DNA of 45,078 bases from Tolypocladium sp. Sup5 PDA-1 (taxonomy: Eukaryota; Ascomycota; Sordariomycetes; Hypocreales; Ophiocordycipitaceae), in contig JPHH03000109.1 of the NCBI GenBank assembly GCA_000750105.3, positions 1 to 45,078 on the forward strand. Direction: 5' to 3'. The position numbers and the translations under genes are program-made. The notes beneath the pieces were generated by a model. The model was not told where the DNA came from. It saw only the letters and a program-made list of their open reading frames with translations, and did not search any database. Positions 9,602-18,455 of the stretch are shown piece by piece. Position 1 is the stretch's first letter; each line of letters starts with the position of its first letter.

Positions 9602-11534
9602 TCAGGCACCTCCATTGCCTCGGTTGCTGTTGTCTCGAGCTGGAACAGGGCCGAAGAGGTTGCATGGGATGTCCGCATTCAATAACTCCGATGCGTCAAT
9701 TCGGGGGCCTTCCCAATCTTTCGGTCCATCAGCTACCTCAGTTGTAGTTTCGAGGACCCTGTGCACGCAAACGCCCCTCATCAAGAAGTGGAAGGTATTG
9801 ATGCAAGAAACGCAGCAATTCCCACCGCGGTTTCCAGCGTCAGTTCCGACAGCCGAGGGCTGCATGCCCGAGACAGCAGAATGGCCAGAAGTCTGTGAAG
9901 CCATCCCTGCAACATCTCCTCCCCCGGCATTGCTTCCTACTTCGTGTCAATAAGGAGGGCACAACTGCGTCTCAAGGGGGCGCTTACCTTGCAAGTCGGG
10001 GCTCGATCCGGCGTATGCCTCCACATCAAACATTTCGAGAGGTGTCAATCTAGAGGTGTCAATGGTGGCAGCCGTATCAGAAGGCGATCCGGGATTGTCC
10101 GCACGTTGACATGGGCCCAGAATGTCACCCATGTCAACGTGCGTGGTGATGCGAGGATCATCTGGGTCGACAGCATCGTCTTGCAATAAGCCAGGTGGCG
10201 ACCCAGGATTGTCTGATGAATCGTGTCAACCAAGAGGGAGCGATCGTACCTTGTGGTGCGGTTCTACTTACCGAGCATCGAGAGACCCATCGCCTCATAT
10301 GATTCCGGGCTTGCGGCGGTTACGTTGTAGAGAGGTTGGAACACCATCGCTAGGTCCACCTGGTCCGGTCTATCCTTGACAGTGGTCGCGGGGGAATCGC
10401 AGTGTTCCACCATATTACAGTCCTCGGTTGACGATGAAGACGCTTCGACGGGAGCCGCAGTTGCGGAACAGTCGTGGTCTTCGCCGTTGCTGTCGTCTCG
10501 AGCTGGAACAATGGGTCCGAAGAGGTCCAACTGAAAGTCCGCGCCCTCCAACTCTGTTGCATCAATTCGGCGGCTTTCCGAATCATTCGGTCCACTAGCG
10601 ACCTCAGCAGGAGACTTCACGGACTCTTCGTAGTCAAAGAGGTATCTGAAATTATGCCATTCATGCGACGCATACCGTGTCTCAGAAGCAGCGGCTGGAG
10701 CAGAGTTCGCGCCGGAGCCATGCGTGTCAAGACCGTCGACTTTGGAAGTCTCAATATCCATCGTGGGGCTCGAGGAGATCACAGCATTCGTGGCAGTCTG
10801 TGTCGAAACAGCCGTCGCCTGTACGCAGCCCGCTCTGTTCTGACTGTTAGCCCTGCCAATGCCCTCGCCTTCTGCCTGGGATGCTTCAATTTTGTTGTTT
10901 GCATCGTCCCGTCTCGGTTGGTGTTCCGTGGCGTAGATATCTGCCCCTGCCCTCTCGACTGCACTCTCCCCTGCGTTGCCGGCCGGGTTGATGGGAGGAG
11001 CAGACCAGGAACCACAGTGATGTCCGGCATCAGTTCTGCCAGGCGCCACAGTGTTACGCATGTTGGCGTGCGAAAGGCGGCACGGCGCTTGTTCATCGCC
11101 GAGGGTCAGACTTTCGACACCAGCTGCCATCTGATCAGTGGTAGACACCTCGCCAGGGTCTACAGTCAAGGAACACGCCATTTCGTTGACATCGAGCACA
11201 GGCATCGAGGGATCACTCGAGTGACCGCCTTGCGAGCATGGCGGTGGAGGGGGAGGAGCCCTGCTTCCTCGTTAGCAACTGTCCATTCGGTAATATCAAA
11301 CGCTTTGCTCTCCAGCAACTCGACGCTGTTCGCCACAGTACTACGGACAGGCGCTTACCTTTCAGATGTATAAGGGCTGCAGTCCTGCTTGCTCTCCTTT
11401 GGGCGGCGTCCTCCCTTTTTGCCATTTCCCTTGGCCATCCACAAGCCTTCTTCCAACGCTTCCTCAGAGGGGTCTGGCGTGGCAGAGCGACTGTTGGGAG
11501 GGGTTGCCCGCTGATTTGAGTGGTTTGAATCCAT
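9602..11534 (-). CDS. Unknown 564-residue acidic protein with an internal repeat
   Basis: Modelled from four exons: 11534-11359, 11260-10272, 10212-9988 and 9906-9602. Donors are GTAAGC, GTAAGT and GTAAGC, and all phases agree. The first intron has branch GCTAAC. The N-terminus has a basic patch GKKGGRRPKES, then a PPPPPP run; the rest is acidic, serine and alanine rich and probably disordered. A segment in exon 2 (RIDATELEGADFQLDLFGP, then ARDDSN) recurs in exon 4 (RIDASELLNADIPCNLFGP, then ARDNSN). DNPGSP also occurs twice in exon 3. The function is not recognisable. Exon 4 is the least certain; it may be a decayed duplicate rather than a true terminal exon. Confidence 0.55.
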
Positions 11535-12285
11535 TATGAGTAATGATGCGATTTTCAGGTCGAGAAGGCGAATAGCTGTTGAAAATTGGCTCTTGTCTGA
11601 GGAGACACGAAGGCAGGAAAGCATCTGGAGCAGGTGGACTTTATATAGACGTCCATGCTAACCTCCGGAGACGGGATAGAACGACATTGTTCACTCCCAC
11701 GCCGCGAGAGAACAGGCGTTTCTTCCCTCCAAGCTGATCGATTCTGGTTAGATCACCATCCGGAGGCCAACGCCGCGATACCGTACCCCATTGCCGGGGT
11801 GCAGACAAACCGCGGTTGATGCAAGCCACGTTCGTGTTGGTTACGATTGCTGTGCATCCTTGCAATGGTTTCTTCATGGATGGAAAGCAGCGTCATAACT
11901 CTTGATCGATCAATCCGGTAGACGTCGCGATTGCGTCTGCATGTCTTCTGGGAATGGAGCCTCCATACATGCTTGCGGATGGTCGTGGCGTGCATGCTGA
12001 AGGGCGACTCGGGCTTGGTGCGCTGCATCTGCACATTTCCTTTTGCAGTAGAGTGGGAGCACTTGCTGCACATTTCCTTTCTTGGATGGCGTGCGGGGCG
12101 AAAGCGAACTATGCAATGGATTATATACCCGGGTAGTGGCTTTCATGCATTGTCACGTGCGAAGCAAATTCACGGCGTTTCTTTCGCCCGCCATGGGGGC
12201 CACGCAACTGCACCCCCTCCTGCCCGAATTCTGACGAGCGTAATGCTGCCACGACATCATCCAAGCCGGGTAGAACCTCCAACCG
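11535..12285. other. Intergenic region with two TGCACATTTCC motifs
   Basis: No convincing gene. TGCACATTTCC occurs at 12030-12040 and 12067-12077, and recurs four times at 15.18-15.41 kb. A TATATA-like sequence near 12120 (ATTATATACCCGG) could serve the gene starting at 12286. Confidence 0.45.
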
Positions 12286-13098
12286 ATGGCATCGAGCTCG
12301 TTATCGCCAGAGAAAGACCCACGGGATGCCCTTTCGATCGACGGATATTTCAAGGCTGAAGATGACCAGTTAGGGCAATGCGTCCAAAGAATGGAGGATG
12401 AGGGCGTTGCTTTCGCATCGCGGCGGGGCTTGCTGTTTTGCAAAAACGATGTCCTGGATCATCAAGTCAGTATGGACGTTCATGTGCACAATGAATACGT
12501 GTCTGAAATTTGCCAGCGCATTCGGCCGATTCTTGAATCCTCGTTTGAGTGGTCCGCGTTGGGTCTCTACAGATCTATTGGGCCGGCTCCGGAAGTCTAC
12601 ACCTTCGAAAGCGCTCCAGACTTCGAAATGCAAACGCTCATAATCATGATCTGGAGCAAAGAATCTAAATTCCATTTTTGGCCCGGCTCACATCACCATT
12701 GGTTATTTCCCGTTGAAGCTGCGAATTCTCTGTTGGCCGTTGCTCGTACACACCTTCGACGACTCGGCCTCGAATCGAAAGAAGAAACACTAGATGAAGG
12801 CGGCTTGTGAGCTTATCCTTCCCTTGTCATGATCATTGGCCTAACGTAGGACAATAGCACCATTCATGATTCTCGAGTCGCCTTCACCGTTGAAAGAGGC
12901 ACAGCAATTGTATTTGCTGTGGGTACGAAGGCGGCCATGGCCGGATGGAGACCGATGGAACTACCGGCTCGGCTCGAAAGTACAGTTGCGGAAATGGAAA
13001 ACACCAACTTCGTGGTCAACGTCAGATACATGCCAGATTCGGAAGCAGCCACTGGAGAACTGGGCTCACATCAAAGAGGGAGAATAGAACATCGTTAA
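12286..13098 (+). CDS. Fungal conserved hypothetical protein, possible PhyH/cupin-like fold
   Basis: Two exons, 12286-12806 and 12858-13098, with donor GTGAGC, branch CTAAC and acceptor AATAG, giving 253 residues. Splicing restores a motif I recognise from a family of fungal hypothetical proteins: LIIMIWSKESKFHFWPGSHHH in exon 1, and across the junction EGGFTIHDSRVAFTVERGTA then IVFAVGT. The GSHHH and HDSR pieces suggest a double-stranded beta-helix, Fe(II)-dioxygenase-like scaffold, but a full H-x-D...H triad is not proven. Soluble; no signal peptide seen. Its stop codon overlaps the stop of the convergent zinc-finger gene by four bases. Confidence 0.75.
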
Positions 13099-14565
13099 CA
13101 AAACAGATTCTGCTGCATTTGAGTTGTCCGTCCTGCCTCCATATTTCTAACCTGGCCTGCCATGATCTCTAAACTTGACGCATCAAGTAATTCCGTAGCT
13201 TCATGCGCCATCGAGTAAGGCGGAGCATCGTCGAATTGTCCAGTGTCGTAACTTGGTGTTATGGTGACGTTGCGAAACATTGGCGCAACCTTCCGTACTG
13301 TCGATGAGCCCGACATTTCATCCATGCAGAATAGATCGACAGGATGATCGCCCATTATCGCGTCAGACAGGTATGGCTCTAGTTGCGCAGTTGAGAAACT
13401 AGATGATCCAATCATGCCGAATGGATCGACGACTGAACGGTCTTCATTGACCACAGCGTTGACTGGAGGCGGATGACGTTGTGATTTATGCGGTTCTGCA
13501 AAGTAGCTCGGTGTTATGGTGACGTTGCGAAACATTGGCGCGATCTTCCGTGCAGGCAAACGGTTGGACAATTCAACCATGCCATTAGACAATGACAAGG
13601 TCGAGTCGGCGGCAAAATCCACATCAGAGGTATCGATATTGCTTGGCAGTGACGGTGCCGGTGTTGGCAGCATCGTCATCGCATTGTGAAACGAGTCCCC
13701 TACGGGATGCACACGAGAACTTGCACACAGGCTATTGGCGGTTATATCTCGATGCTGACTCTGCCGAAAGGCTTGTTTTGTGTCGCCGTCCGTACTCGCT
13801 TTTCGCTTCTTCTCCAGCCGCATGACCGAGCATAATTTCGCTACCTCATGCGGTCTTTTCCGCTCCTGGGGCTTGGGGAGCGTTGGATCCATTTGACAGA
13901 GCTTATCAATGACGTACTTTCGCAATTGCGAGTGTCGCTCCCTCATGTAGTACTCCTTCGCAGTGCTACGCTTGAGGTTTTGACATTTGTGCTCAAGAAA
14001 ACTGAAAGCTTCGCTGAACGGCTCACGACAAAATACACAGATTTCGAAGCATTGAACGTCTATTGTACTTTAGCAGTTGACTGCCCAAATCACAGGGAGG
14101 ACGTACGCTTGCCAAAATGCGGAAGTAAGCGGGCAATTCTCGTGAAAGTCTTGTTGCATTTCGGGTCCGGACAGCTAAAGGTCTGTCCCTTCCCTGCAGG
14201 CGCAGGTGGATCATCCTCGCCGTCGTCCCTTCCATTGTCATTATTCTCATCGTCGGGTTCAACGCCAGTGTCTCCTTCAGGAGTGTCGTTCTCGTAATGG
14301 GGCCAACTGGTGCAATGATCGCAGAATGGACGATATGACTGACTCCAGGGTACACGATGCTGGCGTGGAGGCAAATGCAGTTGAGCTTCCTGTATCCTGG
14401 TCGAGTGCCAATTCACCTCAGCCTAGAAAGATTGTCAGCGATTGCAGAGATAAAAACATACATACTTACTTGATACCACCAAATATGTTCCCGTAAAGCG
14501 TCAATCGAGTCAAAGGTGACATAACAAGTCTGGCATCGATTGGCCATGTGTGATGTATCTTCCAT
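13095..14565 (-). CDS. Multi zinc-finger protein with a duplicated C-terminal motif
   Basis: Three exons: 14565-14470, 14422-14107 and 14059-13095, with donors GTAAGT and GTACGT and both introns 47 nt, giving 458 residues. Splicing builds the fingers: an N-terminal CQTCYVTFDSIDALREH; in exon 2 CPDPKCNKTFTRIARLLPHF, where the second His (GKH) is created exactly at the exon 2/3 junction; then CVFCREPFSEAFSFLEHKC, a C2HC type. A basic stretch (RKRPHE, EKKRKAS) follows. The C-terminal third holds two copies of APMFRNVTITPSY about 95 residues apart, preceded by ARKI or VRKV. Probably a nuclear nucleic-acid-binding or regulatory protein; the target is unknown. A junction completing a finger is strong support for the model. 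Confidence 0.78.
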
Positions 14566-14812
14566 TTCTCTGGTCAGTTCAGAGTAGGTATGCGGATGGA
14601 AGATTCAGGAAAGGCGGGTGGTGGCGACGGAGGGGCGGAAAGTCCAATTGGTTGGCTTGGTCACATGCTCGTGACCACGCCTGCGCCCCACTTTTCCCTA
14701 TCATCCAACGATAAATACCTCATAGCACCCAAAGCATAGTGGTTCGACCATATTTTGCACCGATCTCAACAGCTCGACTTGCCAATTCATCTGCCAAAGC
14801 GATCTCAGAAAG

Positions 14813-14893
14813 ATGCCACCGAAATGCTCTGAGTGCAACGATACCGGTCAAGTCGGTACATACTTGTGTCCCAAATGTAACGGGAACCAATAG
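14813..14893 (+). CDS. Zinc-ribbon microprotein 1 (26 residues)
   Basis: A tiny frame: MPPKCSECNDTGQVG then TYLCPKCNGNQ. Cysteines at 5, 8, 19 and 22 give CxxC-x10-CxxC, like a minimal DnaJ-type or zinc-ribbon knuckle that could bind one Zn ion. A TATA-like GATAAATACC lies about 103 bp upstream. The 33-residue peptide encoded at 16272 has exactly the same cysteine spacing, which supports both. No signal peptide. The function is unknown. Too short for a statistical coding test; the pairing is the main evidence. Confidence 0.5.
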   Translation: MPPKCSECNDTGQVGTYLCPKCNGNQ

Positions 14894-15174
14894 GACATAG
14901 TCACTAAGATGACCTGATCACGGCCGATTTGTGAGACCTTCCTCAGCCCTGTTGCTTAAATATGCACGCTGACATGTGAGGAGACAGGCGCACTATCTGC
15001 CGAGGATAATCCAAGGAGCGGCTGTCGAGACCTTCGTTGGCAAGGGAGAGAAAATGATGGTTACGTATCGCATCCTTTGCGCGTGGGTGTCGGCGTTGGT
15101 AGGGATCCTCTGATAAAGGTGTTGCCTGCCCACCGCATCCATGGTGCCGGCTTGCATATGGGGCGCGGGAACCC
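14894..15174. other. Intergenic, no gene seen
   Basis: Between microprotein 1 and the tandem repeat. A minus-strand frame runs through it and the repeat but has no recognisable domain. Confidence 0.4.
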
Positions 15175-15487
15175 GCACTCTGCACATTTCCCTTTCCGGG
15201 CCTGTACCTTAGCTGTGCACATTTCCTTTTGAAGCCACTTTTTACGACGATGCCATAGCCGGCATGCTGGCAGACCAAGCCGATGGCTGCCTCAATCGCC
15301 GTTTCTTTCTCGACCCCGGCTCGGCCTGTTAGCAGCTTAGTAACAATGATAAGTGAGGTATGCACTCTGCACATTTCCCTTTCCGGACCTGTACCTTAAC
15401 TGTGCACATTTCCCTTTGAAGCCACTTTTACGACGATGCCACAGCCGGCATGCTTGCAGACCAAGCCGATGGCTGCCTAAATCGCCG
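15175..15487 (+). repeat. Tandem direct repeat (about 127 bp, two copies)
   Basis: Units at 15175-15301 and 15362-15487 differ at only a few positions, 187 bp start to start. Each holds two TGCACATTTCC motifs (15181, 15216, 15368, 15403). The reverse complement reads GGAAATGTGCA. The same motif occurs twice near 12.05 kb. From 15488 to about 15980 I see no gene; a purine-rich run lies near 15640-15730. Confidence 0.75.
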
Positions 15488-16108
15488 AGAGGCCGCTTGG
15501 CAGGCGGCAACGGGGCGCCCTCCATCGAGCTCCGCGCAGCCAACGAAGCTAAATGGTTGGCTGAACCAACGAGTAGTCCAGGATGCATGTCTTATGATGC
15601 ATCTTCGAGCTCCGCCTGTTGAATCTCTATGTGGAAGCGACGACGAGGGAAATGATCGGAGAAGAGAAGGTGCAAGGAAGGGTGGGAGGGACAGAGAGAG
15701 AGGGGGAGGAGGCGAGGGAGGAATGATGCAGCCAGGGCGTTTTCACCACCCCACTTAAGCCCAGCTGGCGGTTTTTGACTGGCAGAGATGCATGCAGGTG
15801 AGGGTCTGAATCAGCAGCTGGCGGCCTTGCTGTTTTGTGCGGGGTGACCGAGCGAGAGCAGACAAGGATCGGCCTGTCCGCGCCACCGACCCCGTCGATG
15901 GCCTACAGCAGAGCGTCAAGTTGCAGCTCGCGGACCATTAGGCGACCACACAAGGCAATTGACTACCGTGAATAACGATTATGGGCAGAAGCTATTTCCT
16001 GTGTTACAACCATGCTTTTGTTCACGCAGTCGAGCCGCAGACTGGCATATTACGTATTTTGACGCAGTTGGTCAAAGTGACTGAGGCACCATTGCTAACG
16101 GTCAGTAA

Positions 16109-16242
16109 TATAAATACCGGCAAACAGTCTGCTAACATTCCCAAACTTCCCAAGACTTTGCAGACCACAATCAGTTGAACAATTATCAAGGTACTTGTCC
16201 TCCCAAGCAAAGTTGCAATGCGTGCTGACTGCTGTATGATAG
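16109..16242 (+). promoter_or_regulatory. TATA box and 5' leader intron of microprotein 2
   Basis: TATAAATA at 16109-16116. A likely 52-nt leader intron at 16191-16242 has donor GTACTT, branch GCTGAC and acceptor ATAG. With it removed the TATA box lies about 110 nt from the start codon at 16272, close to the 103 nt of microprotein 1. Confidence 0.5.
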
Positions 16243-16271
16243 AATCATCGACGAACGTCCTCATATGCAAG

Positions 16272-16373
16272 ATGAACTGCCCCAAGTGCAAGAAAGGCAA
16301 CATTTCGGGCAGAGACACCTGCGAATACTGCGGGGCTGAGTTGCCAAAAGCCTTGTGCCGGCCGGAAGAGTAG
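16272..16373 (+). CDS. Zinc-ribbon microprotein 2 (33 residues)
   Basis: The peptide begins MNCPKCKKGNISGRDTCEYC and ends in RPEE. Cysteines at 3, 6, 17 and 20 form CxxC-x10-CxxC, the typical layout of a small zinc ribbon such as those at the N-terminus of zinc-ribbon proteins. A fifth cysteine follows in ALCRP. TATA box and leader intron upstream look genuine. An ATG in another frame lies 7 nt upstream (16265), giving a 24-residue frame, which weakens the start choice. No larger domain, signal peptide or membrane segment. Function unknown; partner of the peptide at 14813. Confidence 0.55.
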   Translation: MNCPKCKKGNISGRDTCEYCGAELPKALCRPEE

Positions 16374-16480
16374 GAACAGTCAAGAGGGGTGTCTGGGCAC
16401 AGGATCAAACGCAATGTGTGGTGGTTTTTAACTCTCGGTCGCTGGAAGTATTGCTGCAATACATTTGAACCGTGGTCGTC

Positions 16481-17386
16481 TTACACATTTCCACACTCTG
16501 AGTCCTGGATCAAGGCCAGCCCGCGACTGTCGAGGTTTGGATACCTCGAGAGCGCATAGTAATCGAGCCAGAACTCTTGAGCTTTCGTGCAGTCCTCCAT
16601 GTGCTTGCGCAACAGAGCCTTCCATGCACGATCATCTTGGTCCTCGGCAATTCCTGTAGACACGAATTCCCACCAAACTGGGAAGAATCCACTTCCTTCC
16701 CAATCAATGATACCCATGAGCTTGCCATCTTCGACAATGACATTTCTCGCCGTCAAATCTCCATGTGTGAACGTATATGGCTGGGCCGGGGGCATGCGTT
16801 GCTGCAAAAGGCGTCGGGTATTTTCTGGCCCTCTCTTCAAGGCTTCGGCCATCCCGTCCCAGAGTTGATCGTCAGAAGCAAAGGGCCCTTGTGGGAGGCC
16901 ATAGCCATTGCGAAACAAAAAAGCTGAGTACACCGGCTCCTCTTCCAAGCTTTGTATTTTGGCTGAGCAGAGCTTGCGAAGCTGGAGGAGGCAGTCAACA
17001 GTCTGCTTGGCGACACAGTCTCTCTCCGTCTCGGACATCGCTGGCCAGGCTTCCTGTAGTGGCACACCCGGGATCCGTTTCGTGATCAGGAAGTAGCGTC
17101 CGTTCTCAGTCCACTCTTGAACAATCTCAGGAACAGGTATCGTGGTATTCTTCTGTATGAATCGGATGTTTCTCGCTTCGAAATTAGGAGGGCTGTCGGA
17201 CATCTCCTTGACAATCAAATTGGAACCTATAGCCCAAACGCCTCGGTCGCTTACTTCATAGAAGAGCTTGACGTGGCTGTCATAGCGACAAGACTCTTGA
17301 CGCTCGTGCGTCCAGCTGCATGCAGCACAAGGGTCGTCGACCGCCATTGTTCGCATTTGTAGACCGTAGAATAATGTATCGAGCAA
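16481..17386 (-). CDS. APH-type small-molecule kinase family protein
   Basis: A single-exon gene of 301 residues matching the aminoglycoside phosphotransferase / choline-kinase-like fold (APH, PF01636). Visible motifs: nucleotide-lobe IVKE at about 58-61, catalytic loop HGDLTARN at 208-215 and metal-binding IIDWEGSG at about 226-233. In fungi this expanded family phosphorylates unknown small molecules and is rarely an antibiotic resistance enzyme. All key catalytic residues (His-Gly-Asp, Asn, Asp) are present, so it is probably active. Other in-frame ATGs lie at codons 11 and 14. An N-terminal pair CAAC precedes the domain. The gene is transcribed away from the kinase cluster to its right. 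Confidence 0.88.
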   Translation of the reverse strand: MLDTLFYGLQMRTMAVDDPCAACSWTHERQESCRYDSHVKLFYEVSDRGVWAIGSNLIVKEMSDSPPNFEARNIRFIQKNTTIPVPEIVQEWTENGRYFLITKRIPGVPLQEAWPAMSETERDCVAKQTVDCLLQLRKLCSAKIQSLEEEPVYSAFLFRNGYGLPQGPFASDDQLWDGMAEALKRGPENTRRLLQQRMPPAQPYTFTHGDLTARNVIVEDGKLMGIIDWEGSGFFPVWWEFVSTGIAEDQDDRAWKALLRKHMEDCTKAQEFWLDYYALSRYPNLDSRGLALIQDSECGNV

Positions 17387-18075
17387 GACTGTCCGGATGC
17401 TGCGGACGTGTTGTTGTTACAGGCAGAGGGACGTAAGAGGACCGTGGGGATCTGATGTGGTAAGATGCCAAGTTCGGTGGCTACCTAGAGACACGGAGGC
17501 GGCCCGACGCGTCTTTATGGAAAGACTATCACGGGCCCCACTCAGTCGGTCGGCAAGACGCTGGCGGAAAGGCAGGAGAATTTGCGAGGGGACATGTTGA
17601 GGGCTTGCTCCCTGGCATTAGTCATGCATGTAATGCCTCATGAATGCCTCAGGCATCAGTCCACCTGGGAGATCAACCTGGGCCTTCGAGGCAAGATTAT
17701 GTAACATCCAACACTGATTAATGCATCAAATACCTTATCGATAGCAACTCCTCAACAGCAGCAGTTTCAAGGGCGCGATTGCAACGCGTTGCGCAGTGGT
17801 TGAGAGAACTGGGCGAGCAGTGCGATACCTGGAGGTCGGTGGCAGTGGCCAAGGCAAGGATAGAGGCGTCCTCAGCAGGGCATGTCAATCAGGCGCGTGA
17901 ACGAATAGACCAGCCGGCAGCGGATACCAAGCTATGGTGGAATGATTGTGAAGTCAAGTTGTTGGTGGGAGTTTGCATGGCCAAAATATCAACTGACGTA
18001 GAGGGGCAAGTTGAGGGGTGTCAGTGCTAGACCCCTTCCGCTGCTGCCTGCTGGAAGCTGCCGAGCGGGGGTCTT
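17387..18075. other. Intergenic region
   Basis: No intact gene. Near 17630-17655 short direct repeats of AATGCCTCA and a TGCCTCAGGCA palindrome occur. A plus-strand frame at 17779-18030 has AQWLRELGEQ, weakly like 8312; probably not a gene. Confidence 0.4.
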
Positions 18076-18175
18076 GGGACACGGGATCCTGGGACACGGG
18101 ATCCTGGGACACGGGATCCTGGGACACACACGGACACACACGGCCCTGGGACGCACACGGCCCTGGGACGCACAC
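18076..18175 (+). repeat. Minisatellite
   Basis: Three perfect tandem copies of the 15-mer GGGACACGGGATCCT (18076-18120), a degenerate fourth unit, then two copies of the 17-mer GGCCCTGGGACGCACAC (18142-18175). All share the core GGGACRC. Confidence 0.85.
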
Positions 18176-18213
18176 GGGTTCCACATGGACACACTCTGGT
18201 CCTGTCGGGGCAG

Positions 18214-18253
18214 CAGAAACCCCAGGATTGTCGTCACAAACTGTAGCCCACCA
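18214..18253 (-). pseudogene. Fragment of a FunK1-like kinase
   Basis: The minus-strand reading GGLQFVTTILGFL matches GGRQFVTAILGFL of the neighbouring kinase (near 19670-19705). Only this short block is recognisable, next to the minisatellite. It suggests a former second kinase copy, now almost erased. Confidence 0.5.
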
Positions 18254-18455
18254 TGCTCCGTATTACGCCTTACATATCGCAAGCCATGACGTGCTTGCGA
18301 CGTTCTGCTGCCGCACCGTTGATTGCGAAGAAGTGAGTGTTGACGACCGGCGACCCATTGATTGTGACTCCGTCTTTCAGGTTGGCCAGGACATCGATAG
18401 GTCAGTATTGTGCATGAGAACGGAAGTTATACGTCCAATTGATTCTTTGCACTCG

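Noticed and set aside
10474..11373. 299-codon plus-strand frame
   Set aside because: Antisense to the spliced minus-strand gene whose introns and phases fit; no recognisable motifs.
16265..16339. 24-residue frame starting at the upstream ATG overlapping microprotein 2
   Set aside because: Has no motif; the cysteine-patterned frame starting 7 nt later matches its partner at 14813.
18076..18175. CRISPR-like tandem repeat
   Set aside because: Contiguous 15-bp units without spacers in a eukaryotic genome; it is a minisatellite.
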